Shown here piece by piece: positions 17,374-25,867 of a DNA stretch of 64,000 nt (the first letter of the stretch is position 1; each line of letters opens with the position of its first letter). A program made the position numbers and the translations under genes. Location: NCBI GenBank assembly GCA_049322455.1, contig JBMOQY010000019.1, positions 1-64,000 of the forward strand, given 5' to 3'. The notes under the pieces were generated by a model. It was not told where the DNA came from. It did no database searches and saw nothing but the letters and a program-made list of their open reading frames with translations. Source of the DNA: Lacunisphaera sp049322455 (GTDB taxonomy: Bacteria; Verrucomicrobiota; Verrucomicrobiia; Opitutales; Opitutaceae).

Positions 17374-19887
17374 TCACACCGCCCGCAGTGCGACCATGGG
17401 ATCCACCTTGGTCGCGCGGCGGGCAGGGACGAAGGCGGCGAGCAGGGTGATGGCGGCGACGAGGATGCCGACCGTCAGGTAGGTGGGCACGTCGGTGGGC
17501 GAGACCTGGAAGAAGAAGTTCTGGAGCTGCGCGCGGGCGACCGCGGCCAGTGCGAAGGTGAGGCCGAGTCCGACGGCCAGGCCGAGACCGATCTGCCACA
17601 GGCCCTGCCGGAGCACCATGGAGAGGATGCGCAGGTTGTCGGCCCCGAGCGCCATGCGCACCCCGAATTCCTGCGAGCGCTGGTTGACGGAGAACGACAT
17701 CACGCCGTAGAGGCCGACGAAGGCGAGGATGAAGGCGACCGCGCCGAACACGGCGACCATGCCCGCCACGATCCGGTTCTGCGCGATGAACGCCTCCTGG
17801 CTGACGGCGGGCGTCTCGACGAAGTAGAGCGGGAGGTTGCCGTCCACCTTGTTGACCTCGCGGCGGAGCACGGTGGCGAGGGCATCGGCCCGCTGGCCGC
17901 CGCGCGGCCGGACCGCGACGGTGGCGAACTGGTTGACCGCGGGTTCGGGCCCGATGGCGCCGAACACCGTGGAGTAGAACGGCACATAGAAGCCCGTCTC
18001 GTCGGTGTTGGGGTTGTTGAAGGGGCCGAGCATGCGCACGTCGGAGACGACGCCGATGATGGTGCGCCAGGCGTTGAACTGCGTGCCGTTGTTGCCGACG
18101 GTGCGGAAGCGCCGGCCCACGGGGCTGTCAGGGCCGAAGTGCTTCCGCGCGAAGGCGGTGTTGACGATGGCGACGGGATCCTTCTGGTCGGTGTCGTCGT
18201 CGTTGAAGGCGCGGCCCTCGATGAGGCGCTGGCCGGTGACATCGAAGAAACCGGGGCTGACCTGCTCGAAGCTGGTGTTGGGGCGGTCCTTGTTCTCCTT
18301 GTATTCGCGTCCCTCGATCTCGATGGGGCCGTTGCCGGAGAAGACCATGCGGAAGCGGTTCGTCAGCGCCACGGCCTCGAACTCGGGGTAGGCGCGCAGT
18401 TCGCGCAGCAGCCGGTCGAAGAACTGCCGGCGCGCGGCCTGCGTCGGGTAGTCGCCGTCCATCAGGCCCATGCGGGCGGCCATCACGCCGTGGGTGTCGT
18501 AGCCGTAGTCGATGTTCTGCTGCGCGTGCATGGAGCGGGCGAGCAGCACGGAGACGACCAGGATAAGACTGGTCATGATGATCTGGGTGACGACGAGGCC
18601 GCGGGTGAGCAGGTTGACGGCGCGGCTGGTGTGGCCGCGGCCGCTTTCCTTGAGGGTCTCGGCGGCGCTCGCGCGGGACGACATCCAGGCGGGCACGAGG
18701 CCGGAGACGAGGGCGGCCAGCGCGGTGGCCGCGACGGTGAACGTGAGCACGGGGCCGTCGATGTCGAAGGTGATCCACGACGGCGGGGGCTGCGGCAGGT
18801 TGCGGGCGACGGCGCCGAGGAAGTCCACGGCCCAGTAGGAACCGGCCACGCCGAGCACGGCGCCGAGGCCGGCGACGAGCAGGCTCTCGGTGAGCATCTG
18901 GCGGATGAGGCGGATGCGGGTGGCGCCGAGCGAGGAGCGGATGGCGAGCTCCTTGGCCCGCAGGGTGGCACGGGCGAACTGCATGTTCATGACGTTGATG
19001 CAGGCGATGAGCAGCACGAGGAGGCAGATCGCGAGCATGCCGAGCATGAGGTTGCGGAGGAAGGCGGGGGTGAAGGCGGTGCGCAGCGGGCGGATCTCGG
19101 CGGTGGCGAACTGCTTGTTGGTGTCGGGGTAGGCCGCGGCGAAGCGCTTGGCGATGGCGTCGAACTCCAGCGTGGCCTGGTCGAGGGTGACGCCGGGTTT
19201 GAGCAGGCCGATGACCGCGGGGGCGATGGCGCGCGGGTCGTTGCGCGGGCGCGGGGGAAACTCGGAGAACAGCGGAATCCACAGCTCCTCGTTGAAGGGG
19301 AACTGGAAGCCCTTCGGCATGACGCCGATGATGGTGGCGGGGGCGCCGTTGATGCGGACGGAGCGGCCGACGATGTCGGCGGCGCCGCCGAAATCGCGCT
19401 GCCAGATGCGGTGGCTGAGCAGCGCGGTCTTGGGGGCGCCGGGCTTGTTGTCCTCGGCGGTGAAGTCCCGCCCCATGATGGGCATCACGCCGATGATGCG
19501 CATGAAGTCCTCGGTCACGTAGCCGCCGGTGTAGCGCTGGGGCACGGTGCCGGCGGTGACGTTGACGGTGGAGCCGGCGAGGTAGGCGCCGATCATCTCG
19601 AAGGACTGTTGCTGCGGCCGGATCTCCTCGTAGTCCATGGACGCGATCTGGCCGTTGGTGCCGAAGGCGTTGGTCTGGGACGGGTCGATGAAGTTGATGG
19701 CGGTCTGCCGGTCGGCGTTGGGGAACGCGAAGCCGCGGAGAACGACGCCGTTGACGACGCTGAACTGCGTGGTGACGGCGCAGATGCCGAGGGCCAGCAC
19801 GAAGACGGCGAGCGCGCAGAAGGACTTTTCCTTGATCAGGACGCGGAAGCCGATGCGGAGATCTTGGAGGAAGGTTTCAAGGATCAT
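17374..19887 (-). CDS. ADOP-type ABC permease (MacB/FtsX), array member 6 (first in the array)
   Basis: At 837 residues this is the longest of the six. It starts MILETFLQDLRIGFRVLIKE; the open frame upstream of 19887 has no protein character. VTTQFSVVNGVVLRGFAFPN places it with member 3. The FtsX trios follow AKELAIRSSLGATRIRLIRQ and SQEFGVRMALGADNLRILSM. The tail is VPARRATKVDPMVALRAV. It is the promoter-proximal permease if the array is one transcript. A sigma-54-type element lies about 430 bases upstream, beyond two tiny hydrophobic reading frames. Confidence 0.87.
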   Translation of the reverse strand: MILETFLQDLRIGFRVLIKEKSFCALAVFVLALGICAVTTQFSVVNGVVLRGFAFPNADRQTAINFIDPSQTNAFGTNGQIASMDYEEIRPQQQSFEMIGAYLAGSTVNVTAGTVPQRYTGGYVTEDFMRIIGVMPIMGRDFTAEDNKPGAPKTALLSHRIWQRDFGGAADIVGRSVRINGAPATIIGVMPKGFQFPFNEELWIPLFSEFPPRPRNDPRAIAPAVIGLLKPGVTLDQATLEFDAIAKRFAAAYPDTNKQFATAEIRPLRTAFTPAFLRNLMLGMLAICLLVLLIACINVMNMQFARATLRAKELAIRSSLGATRIRLIRQMLTESLLVAGLGAVLGVAGSYWAVDFLGAVARNLPQPPPSWITFDIDGPVLTFTVAATALAALVSGLVPAWMSSRASAAETLKESGRGHTSRAVNLLTRGLVVTQIIMTSLILVVSVLLARSMHAQQNIDYGYDTHGVMAARMGLMDGDYPTQAARRQFFDRLLRELRAYPEFEAVALTNRFRMVFSGNGPIEIEGREYKENKDRPNTSFEQVSPGFFDVTGQRLIEGRAFNDDDTDQKDPVAIVNTAFARKHFGPDSPVGRRFRTVGNNGTQFNAWRTIIGVVSDVRMLGPFNNPNTDETGFYVPFYSTVFGAIGPEPAVNQFATVAVRPRGGQRADALATVLRREVNKVDGNLPLYFVETPAVSQEAFIAQNRIVAGMVAVFGAVAFILAFVGLYGVMSFSVNQRSQEFGVRMALGADNLRILSMVLRQGLWQIGLGLAVGLGLTFALAAVARAQLQNFFFQVSPTDVPTYLTVGILVAAITLLAAFVPARRATKVDPMVALRAV

Positions 19888-19930
19888 GGGGCGTGGGGAA
19901 AGGGATTGGGGCCGGGGAGGCCGGCGGAGA

Positions 19931-20179
19931 TCACCGCTCCGCCAACGGCAGAAGCTGGGGGACGAGGAACCAGAGGCGCAGGACCGTGCGCGGCCAGGCG
20001 GCCTGCTGGTCAACGCTGGCAACCCGACTCACCGGGTCCCGGGCCGCCGTCTCGCGCGCCGCCGGCGCGGCGGGCTCGAGGAAAAGAACGCCCACGCACA
20101 GACTGGCGAACACCAAGGTCAGCAGCCAGCCCCGGAGCAGCGGGTGCGGCAGAAGCCAGCGGTATTCGGCGCCGAACAT
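19931..20179 (-). CDS. Small hydrophobic protein, unknown
   Basis: This is an 82-residue frame. A helix of about 20 hydrophobic residues sits near 16-36 (LLRGWLLTLVFASLCVGVLF), followed by an Ala/Arg-rich stretch and a second hydrophobic patch at the C-terminus. It lies 43 bases upstream of permease 6 and 6 bases after the tiny frame 20186-20305. I do not recognise it. It could be a real small membrane protein of the array transcript, or the remains of a larger decayed gene together with its neighbour. Confidence is low because frames this short arise by chance in GC-rich DNA. Confidence 0.35.
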   Translation of the reverse strand: MFGAEYRWLLPHPLLRGWLLTLVFASLCVGVLFLEPAAPAARETAARDPVSRVASVDQQAAWPRTVLRLWFLVPQLLPLAER

Positions 20180-20185
20180 GGAGGA

Positions 20186-20305
20186 TCAGGTCGCGGGTGA
20201 GACGAGTGAAGCGAAGCAGGAAGCGACCACGGCCAGGGCGACGCCGAGAGTCAGAAAAACGCGCGTGTGGGCGCGGAAAAGCAGCGGGTGCAAAGCGAGC
20301 GGCAT
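20186..20305 (-). CDS. Tiny hydrophobic reading frame
   Basis: This 39-codon frame starts at an ATG only about 12 bases past a sigma-54-type -24/-12 element. It would therefore be nearly leaderless if that promoter is used. Residues 13-33 form one hydrophobic helix (TRVFLTLGVALAVVASCFAS). It ends 6 bases before the next small frame. It could be a leader peptide or a chance frame; there is no recognisable family. Confidence 0.25.
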   Translation of the reverse strand: MPLALHPLLFRAHTRVFLTLGVALAVVASCFASLVSPAT

Positions 20306-20316
20306 GGCGCTCTGTT

Positions 20317-20332
20317 TGCATCGGGCGTGCCA
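20317..20332 (-). promoter_or_regulatory. Sigma-54-type (-24/-12) promoter upstream of the permease array
   Basis: The minus strand reads TGGCACGCCCGATGCA. This matches the RpoN consensus TGGCACG-N4-TTGCA at every defined base but one, with the required ten bases between the GG and GC doublets. Transcription would start close to 20306 and run toward the small frames and permease 6. Enhancer binding would be expected about 100-200 bases upstream. An imperfect palindrome, TCCCAAATATGGGA, sits at 20431-20444. No activator gene is present in the window. Confidence 0.5.
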
Positions 20333-20430
20333 AGGATTCCCCCCAGTTGCTATGCGTTTGGATTCAAGCGGTTGCGGCAACAAGAGAGCTGCGATGTCCC
20401 ATCGGATGCCCTGAAAGCGAAATCGCGCCG

Positions 20431-20444
20431 TCCCAAATATGGGA
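20431..20444. promoter_or_regulatory. Imperfect palindrome, possible activator or operator site
   Basis: TCCCAAATATGGGA has TCCC/GGGA arms around an AT-rich core, in an otherwise GC-rich gap about 110 bases upstream of the putative sigma-54 element. Position and symmetry suit an enhancer-binding-protein site. One short palindrome is weak evidence. Nothing else was seen in 20333-20503. Confidence 0.25.
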
Positions 20445-20503
20445 TGGTGCCGGTGCAAGGCGATGCCCCACGGCGTCTTGCTTCCCAGCCCTCCCGGCCT
20501 GGT

Positions 20504-21889
20504 TCAGTCCTGCAGTTGATCGGCGATCTCCTCGAGCGGATAGGTGATGATCTCCGCGAGGGTCGGGTGATACCAGGGAGCGCGCAGCATGTCGCGCACG
20601 GTGGCGCGCATTGCGAGCGGGGTGGAAAAACAATGGATCAGCTCGCCGGCATCCTTGCCCACGATTTCGGCGCCGAGGATGCGGCCGCGCTTCGGTTCGG
20701 CGAGCACTTTCACGTAACCGTAGTGGGCCTCCATCAGGATGGACTTGCCGTGATCGTTGAAGGGATAGCTGGCCTTGAGATAGCGCACCCCCTGGGCTTC
20801 GAGGTCGCGCTCCAGCCGGCCGATGGTGGCGAGCTGCGGGTCGGTGAACACGACGTTGAGCAGCAGCGAAAAATCCACGGGCTTGAGCTTCTTCACGCCG
20901 GCGGCGTGGCGGGCGGCCAGCTCGCCCTGGGCGATGGCGATGTGGACGATCTCGTGCGGACCGGAACAATCGCCCGCGGCGTAGATGTGCGGCGCGCTCG
21001 TCTGCTGCCAGCGGTTGACGATGATCTGGCCGTCGGGGCGGGTCAGCACGCCGGCCTCCGCGAGGCCGAGGCCGGCGGTGTTGGGCTCGCGGCCGAGGGC
21101 GTTGAAGCAGTGCGCCGCACGGCGGGTGACGGCGCGGCCGTCGTGTTGGAAGGTGACGCTGACGCCCCGACTGTCCTGGACGAGGCGGGTGATCCGCGTG
21201 CCGGCAAAGAGCTCGACGCCCTCGTCCACGAGGGCCTGCTGGACGACGGTCGCGGCAGCGGCGGAGTGGTCGCGCAGGATGTTGCGGCTGCGCTGGACGA
21301 GCGTGACGCGGGTGCCGATGCGGTTGAGGAACTGGGCGAGTTCGCAGGCCACGATGCCGCCGCCGAGCACGAGCACGCTCTTCGGGACGAAATCGAGGTC
21401 GAGCACGTCGTCACTGGTCCAGCACCGGATGTCGCGCAGGCCGGGCACGGGCGGGGTGGCGACCCGTGAGCCGGTGCCGATCAGAAAATGCCGGCCGCGC
21501 AGTTTTTGGCCGTTGGAAAGCCGGACCGTGTGCGGATCGAGGAACCGGGCGTGGGCGCGGTGGAGGTCGAACCGGCCGGCGGTGAGGGCGTCCACGCGGT
21601 ATTTCGCGAAATCGGCGATGAGGCGTTGCTTCCGGGCGTGGACCGCCTTCATGTCGGCGCGGGCGCCGGTGACCTTGAGGCCGAAGCGGCCCGCGTGCCG
21701 GGCATGGTGCAGCACCTCGGCGGCGTAGAGCAGCGTTTTCGACGGCATGCAGCCGCGCAGGATGCAGAGGCCGCCGAGCCGGCGGGCACCGTCCACCACT
21801 GCGGTCCTGAGGCCCAGCCCGGCGGCGACCCGGGCGGCGTTGAAGCCGGCGCTGCCGCCGCCGAGACAGATGAAGTCGTAGGTTTTCAT
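20504..21889 (-). CDS. Class I pyridine nucleotide-disulfide oxidoreductase (Lpd/MerA-like flavoprotein)
   Basis: This 461-residue protein has the full class I layout. The FAD motif CLGGGSAGFNAA is at 8-19. The redox pair in GGLCILRGCMPSK is C42 and C47. The NAD motif VLVLGGGIVACELAQFL is near 170-190, a second FAD contact IYAAGDCSG near 300, and a dimer domain holds YHPTLAEI with the catalytic-type histidine. The family includes dihydrolipoamide dehydrogenase and mercuric reductase; no extra metal-binding N-terminal domain is present. Its ATG overlaps the stop of the upstream membrane transferase by four bases (ATGA), so it is translated as the last gene of the polysaccharide operon. Its place there is unexplained. 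Confidence 0.85.
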   Translation of the reverse strand: MKTYDFICLGGGSAGFNAARVAAGLGLRTAVVDGARRLGGLCILRGCMPSKTLLYAAEVLHHARHAGRFGLKVTGARADMKAVHARKQRLIADFAKYRVDALTAGRFDLHRAHARFLDPHTVRLSNGQKLRGRHFLIGTGSRVATPPVPGLRDIRCWTSDDVLDLDFVPKSVLVLGGGIVACELAQFLNRIGTRVTLVQRSRNILRDHSAAAATVVQQALVDEGVELFAGTRITRLVQDSRGVSVTFQHDGRAVTRRAAHCFNALGREPNTAGLGLAEAGVLTRPDGQIIVNRWQQTSAPHIYAAGDCSGPHEIVHIAIAQGELAARHAAGVKKLKPVDFSLLLNVVFTDPQLATIGRLERDLEAQGVRYLKASYPFNDHGKSILMEAHYGYVKVLAEPKRGRILGAEIVGKDAGELIHCFSTPLAMRATVRDMLRAPWYHPTLAEIITYPLEEIADQLQD

Positions 21890-23250
21890 GGCTTGGGCGA
21901 TGGAGAGGCGCGAAGCGCGGCGGCGCGAGGCTCGAATTCCCGGAGAAGCTCCAGCCAACCGGCGTGTGGTGGCGGGCTGTCGGGCAGGGGCGGCAGCCCG
22001 AACGCGTGTGCGTAGGTGGCCTGGGCATCCGGCAGGCCGTAGAGCCGGGCAAATCCGGTTCCTGCGAGGCTCAGGCGTGTGCTGTAACCGAGCGCCGCCA
22101 ATCCCAGCACCAGGTAGGCAGCGAGGCCGGCTCCGGCCAGCCATTGCCGCCGGCGCGAGCGGACGACGAAATCCTGGCCGGCGTCCACCACGAGCAGGCC
22201 GCCCAGGGGCAGCAATGGCAGGAGAAAACGCGGGTCGGTGAAGGGCCAGAACACCAGAATGCCGGCGTAGCAGCCGGCGTAGATCAGCCAGGGCCGATGC
22301 CGCTGCCACCACCGGCGCGCGGCGGCGAGCAGGAGTCCCAGCCCGGCCAGCCCCAGGGCGGCCGCGGGCAGGCGCAGGCCGGCCGGCAAGGGCAGATTGA
22401 GCAGAAGCGAGGCCAGCTCGCTCAGACGATAGACCAGGACGTCACCCGGCGTGACCGCAGTCTCGCCCCGCAGGAAGGCCAGCAGGCTGGGAAAATAGCC
22501 GGCGGTGAAGCGGGCGTGAAACCGGTCGCTCTGGGCCAGAAGCACGAAAAGCAGTCCGGCGAGGGCGCCGCCGGCGCACAGCACCTTCGGAGAGGGGAGC
22601 AGGCGGGCGGGGATGTGCCGGAGTGTGGTTGGATGACACAAGGTCGAGACGCCGACCGCGGCGATCAACGCCAGCCCGATGGTGCGGACCTGCAGTGCGG
22701 CCAACGCAAACAGCCAGGCCAGGCCGAGATCGCGCCAGGCCGGGCCTGGCGTCGCCGCCCAATAGCGCTGCAGAAAAAGCAGCGCGAAGGTGGAAAGGCC
22801 GAGGTAGGGAAGATCGGTCAGCGGAATCACCGCATGTTTCACGAGCACCCAGGAGAGGAGCGGCAGGCAGACGGCCAGCCGGGCGGCGGGCGGCGAAAGA
22901 CCGGCCTGGCGGCGTCCGATCCAATACCAGCCCGTCAGGGCCGCCGCCAGCCAGAGGAGATTGAGCAGGTTGAGCCACACGGTGCGGCCCAGGCCGGCCC
23001 CGAGCAGCAGCCGCACCATGGCCGGGTAGCCGGTGGGATACTGCTCCATCCTGCCGTCCACCAGATAGGATCCGGTTTCGTGGGCTGCCCGGGCCATGGA
23101 AAGAAGGCGCACGGCGTCGTGGTTGAGACGCAGGGGAGACGCCACCTGCACAAGGTAACCTGCCGCCAGCAGCACCAGGGCAATCATCGTGCCGCGGGCG
23201 AATCCCGCGGCAGAGACGGGGGCGGAAGGGATGGGCGGAATGGCGGTCAC
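21886..23250 (-). CDS. Polytopic membrane glycosyltransferase (GT39/PMT-like)
   Basis: This 454-residue, very hydrophobic protein has about ten membrane helices. The first extracytoplasmic loop holds RLNHDAVRLLSMARAAHETG and EQYPTGYPAM, with the acidic residue and the P-x-x-P-like end typical of GT39/ArnT-type enzymes that use polyprenyl-phosphate sugars. The start is a GTG at 23250, overlapping the TGA of the upstream PGT (GTGA). The open frame continues upstream without family resemblance. The enzyme probably adds a sugar from a lipid donor outside the membrane. The sequence does not specify the acceptor. Confidence 0.72.
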   Translation of the reverse strand: MTAIPPIPSAPVSAAGFARGTMIALVLLAAGYLVQVASPLRLNHDAVRLLSMARAAHETGSYLVDGRMEQYPTGYPAMVRLLLGAGLGRTVWLNLLNLLWLAAALTGWYWIGRRQAGLSPPAARLAVCLPLLSWVLVKHAVIPLTDLPYLGLSTFALLFLQRYWAATPGPAWRDLGLAWLFALAALQVRTIGLALIAAVGVSTLCHPTTLRHIPARLLPSPKVLCAGGALAGLLFVLLAQSDRFHARFTAGYFPSLLAFLRGETAVTPGDVLVYRLSELASLLLNLPLPAGLRLPAAALGLAGLGLLLAAARRWWQRHRPWLIYAGCYAGILVFWPFTDPRFLLPLLPLGGLLVVDAGQDFVVRSRRRQWLAGAGLAAYLVLGLAALGYSTRLSLAGTGFARLYGLPDAQATYAHAFGLPPLPDSPPPHAGWLELLREFEPRAAALRASPSPKP

Positions 23251-24617
23251 CGGCCTTTGCCGAAGAGCATGATGTGGATCGTCTTCAGGACGATGGAGGC
23301 ATCGAGCACGAACGAGAAATAGCGGATGTAGTAGAGGTCGTATTCCAGTTTGCGGAGCGTGTCGTCGAGACTGGCGCCGTAGGGATAGTTGACCTGCGCC
23401 CAGCCGGTGATGCCGGGCTTCACGAGATGCCGGAAATGGTAGCAGGGGATCTTTTTCTCGTAATCTTCGACCAGTTTCAGCCATTCGGCGCGGGGGCCGA
23501 TGAGACTCATGTCGCCAATGAGCACGTTCCAGAGCTGGGGCACCTCGTCGAGCCGGGTGGCGCGGAGGAAACGACCGACGGGGGTGATGCGGCTGTCCTG
23601 GGCGCCGGTATAGACCGCGCCGTCGTGGTGTTCACGCATGGTGCGGAGCTTGATGGCGTGGAAGAGGGTCCGGTTTTTGCCGACGCGTGGCTGGCGGAAA
23701 AACACCGGCCCGCGGTCGTTGAGCCAGATGGCGGCGGCGGCGAAGGGGAAAAAGGGCAGGGCGAGCAGCAGGCCCAGGCTGGAAAGCACGATGTCGCTGA
23801 GGCGCTTCAGGCGCTCGAAAACCGGATCGCGCGCGATCTGGAAGCCCTGCTGGAAGAGCCAGGTCTGGTTGAGGCGGTAGAGGGGGACTTTCCGCCAATA
23901 GACCTCGTGAAAGAGTTCGAGCGTGTAGGTGGGGACGCCGGAAAAGTGCAGCTGCATGAGCTCCTCCGCGACGTGCGGCGGGAGGTCCTGGCTCGACTCC
24001 CGCAGGATGATGGCATCGAGACTTGTTTCATATTCCTTCAGATACTGGACGACATCGCCCATGGGCGGCGTGGACACGCCGTGCCGCCCGGCGGGCAGTC
24101 CCGCGAAGGTCTCATGCGTGGCGTAGAGCACCGACTGCGTCATCTGGTTGCGGCGGCATTCCTCCTTGAAGGCGAGGCAGCTCTCCGGGCTGCCCAGAAA
24201 AAGGAAGTAGCGCTGCTGCTTGTGCGCCTGCTGCCGTTGATAGAGGACGCGGCGATAGAACAGGGTGACCGGGATCAGCAGCACCGCGGAGGCGGCGGGC
24301 ACGAAACGGCTCACCTGCAGCGGAAAGCCGGCGGGAATGACGACGAAGGTCAGCAACAGGGTGCACAAGGCCACCACCAGCAGGGCGATGGTGTGCAGGC
24401 TGGTGTAGGTGACCGACATCATGTCGGAGCGGGGGCTGTAACCGTCGATCAGATAGACGGCGATGACGTGCATGGCCAACGGCAGCGCCAGAGGAGCCAC
24501 GATGAGCGCGTCCCAACCCGCCACGCCGCGGGTCCAGGCCACGAAATTGAACACCAGAAACACCGCCAGGGCGTCCAGCACCACGAGGGCAAGGGTGACG
24601 AGTCTTCCCTGGGTCAT
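23247..24617 (-). CDS. Polyprenyl-phosphate sugar phosphotransferase (WbaP/WcaJ-type initiating enzyme)
   Basis: This is a 456-residue protein. The N-terminal 120 residues form four membrane helices. A cytosolic CoA_binding_3-like region follows, and from about residue 255 the bacterial sugar transferase domain (KRLSDIVLSSLGLLLALPFF, NDRGPVFFRQPRVGK, KLRTM, RATRLDEVPQLWNVLIGDMS, KPGITGWAQVNY). These are the signature blocks of polyisoprenyl-phosphate hexose-1-phosphate transferases, which load the first sugar of a repeat unit. The ATG at 24617 is used; a TTG twelve bases upstream is possible. The 47-base gap to the preceding gene is the widest in the operon. Confidence 0.9.
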   Translation of the reverse strand: MTQGRLVTLALVVLDALAVFLVFNFVAWTRGVAGWDALIVAPLALPLAMHVIAVYLIDGYSPRSDMMSVTYTSLHTIALLVVALCTLLLTFVVIPAGFPLQVSRFVPAASAVLLIPVTLFYRRVLYQRQQAHKQQRYFLFLGSPESCLAFKEECRRNQMTQSVLYATHETFAGLPAGRHGVSTPPMGDVVQYLKEYETSLDAIILRESSQDLPPHVAEELMQLHFSGVPTYTLELFHEVYWRKVPLYRLNQTWLFQQGFQIARDPVFERLKRLSDIVLSSLGLLLALPFFPFAAAAIWLNDRGPVFFRQPRVGKNRTLFHAIKLRTMREHHDGAVYTGAQDSRITPVGRFLRATRLDEVPQLWNVLIGDMSLIGPRAEWLKLVEDYEKKIPCYHFRHLVKPGITGWAQVNYPYGASLDDTLRKLEYDLYYIRYFSFVLDASIVLKTIHIMLFGKGR

Positions 24618-24664
24618 GAAGGGGGGCAAACTACGGAGACAGGGGCGGGCATGGCAAACCGAAC

Positions 24665-25867
24665 TTAGGCGGGCGCGCCCGCGCGCCGGAGCAGTTGGTC
24701 CCAGCGGGTCAGCGCGGCATCGCAGGTGAGCTCGCGTTCGTAGGCGGTGCGGGCCGCCTCGCCCATGACACGGAGCGAGGCAGGATCATCGCGCCAGCGT
24801 GCGATTGCGCCCGCCAGGCCGCCGGCGTCACCCGGTGCGAAGGCCGCTCCGCAACCACAGGCCGTCAGCATCCGGGCGATGTCCCCGCCGGTCGGTCCCA
24901 CGAAGAGCACGGGGCGGGCGGCGGCGAGCACGCCGGCCAGCTTGCTCGGATAGACGAAGGCGGCGTAGTCGGGCTGGAGGGTGACGAGGTGCGCATCGGC
25001 CGCCGCCAATGCGGCCGCCAGGCGCTCGCGCGGCTCGGGCGGAAGCAGGCGCACGTTGGCGAGGTTCCGTTCGCGCACGACACGGGCGAGCTCGGCGAAC
25101 CGCGGACCGCGGCCGATGAACACGAAGACAATTTCCGGCCGGTCGCGGAGCCGGGCCGCGGTGGCGAGCACCGTGGCGAACTCGTGCACGCGACCCAGGT
25201 TGCCGGAATAGGCGACGACGAACCTGCCCTCCGCGCCCCAGGCCCGGCGCCGCGCCGCGATGTCCGCCGGCGCGGCGGGCTGATGGAGTTCGCGCGGCGC
25301 CCAGTTGGGGATGACGGTGGCGCGCCCGGGCGGCACCCCCTGCCGAAGCAGCACCCGGCGCATGTCGTCGCCGAGGGTCACGCAGGCTGAGGCGCCCTGC
25401 CACGCGGCGTCGCGCCGGTGCCTGAGCCGCGAAAGAACGAACCCGGCGGCGCGACCGAAGTGGACCGCGGCGATTTCGGGGTAGATGTCCTGCACCCAGC
25501 AGACGAGTCGGGCCCCCCGTTTCGCCGCCAACGCCGCAAGGTGCGCGCCGAGCAGCGGCGGATCCGTCATCGCCACCACGACATCGCCCGGCCGGGCGAG
25601 GGTCGCGAGCCGCTGCCGCGCGGCGCGCTGGAAGCGCCGGAAGTTCAGCCACCGCGAGATCAGGCCGCCGTGGCGGTCGCCGGCGCCGGTCCGGTGGATC
25701 GTGACTCCCTTGCGCAGCGTGGAGGCCTCGCCGGCGGCGATGACATGCACGGGCCAGCCGCGCGCGGCCAGTCCCTCGGCGAGATCGGTCAGCAACTGGG
25801 CCGTGGCTTCGCCGGAGGGCCAATAGACCCGGTTGACGAAAATGATCCTGCGAGGAGCCTCGCTCAC
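24665..25867 (-). CDS. Glycosyltransferase family 4 (WbuB-like)
   Basis: This 400-residue GT-B enzyme opens IIFVNRVYWPSGEATAQLLT, with the early glycine/alanine-rich acceptor loop of WbuB-type GT4. The C-terminal domain has VVAYSGNLGRVHEF, FIGRGPRFAEL and YPSKLAGVLAAARPVLFVG, the nucleotide-sugar binding region. The start codon is GTG at 25867 and overlaps the previous TGA (GTGA), so translation is coupled to the GT2 upstream. WbuB-type enzymes usually add HexNAc residues, but the sugar here is not readable. Confidence 0.82.
   Translation of the reverse strand: MSEAPRRIIFVNRVYWPSGEATAQLLTDLAEGLAARGWPVHVIAAGEASTLRKGVTIHRTGAGDRHGGLISRWLNFRRFQRAARQRLATLARPGDVVVAMTDPPLLGAHLAALAAKRGARLVCWVQDIYPEIAAVHFGRAAGFVLSRLRHRRDAAWQGASACVTLGDDMRRVLLRQGVPPGRATVIPNWAPRELHQPAAPADIAARRRAWGAEGRFVVAYSGNLGRVHEFATVLATAARLRDRPEIVFVFIGRGPRFAELARVVRERNLANVRLLPPEPRERLAAALAAADAHLVTLQPDYAAFVYPSKLAGVLAAARPVLFVGPTGGDIARMLTACGCGAAFAPGDAGGLAGAIARWRDDPASLRVMGEAARTAYERELTCDAALTRWDQLLRRAGAPA

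Noticed and set aside
16126..20547. A 1473-codon plus-strand open frame
   Set aside because: It mirrors permeases 5 and 6 in antisense; low-complexity composition and no recognisable motif.
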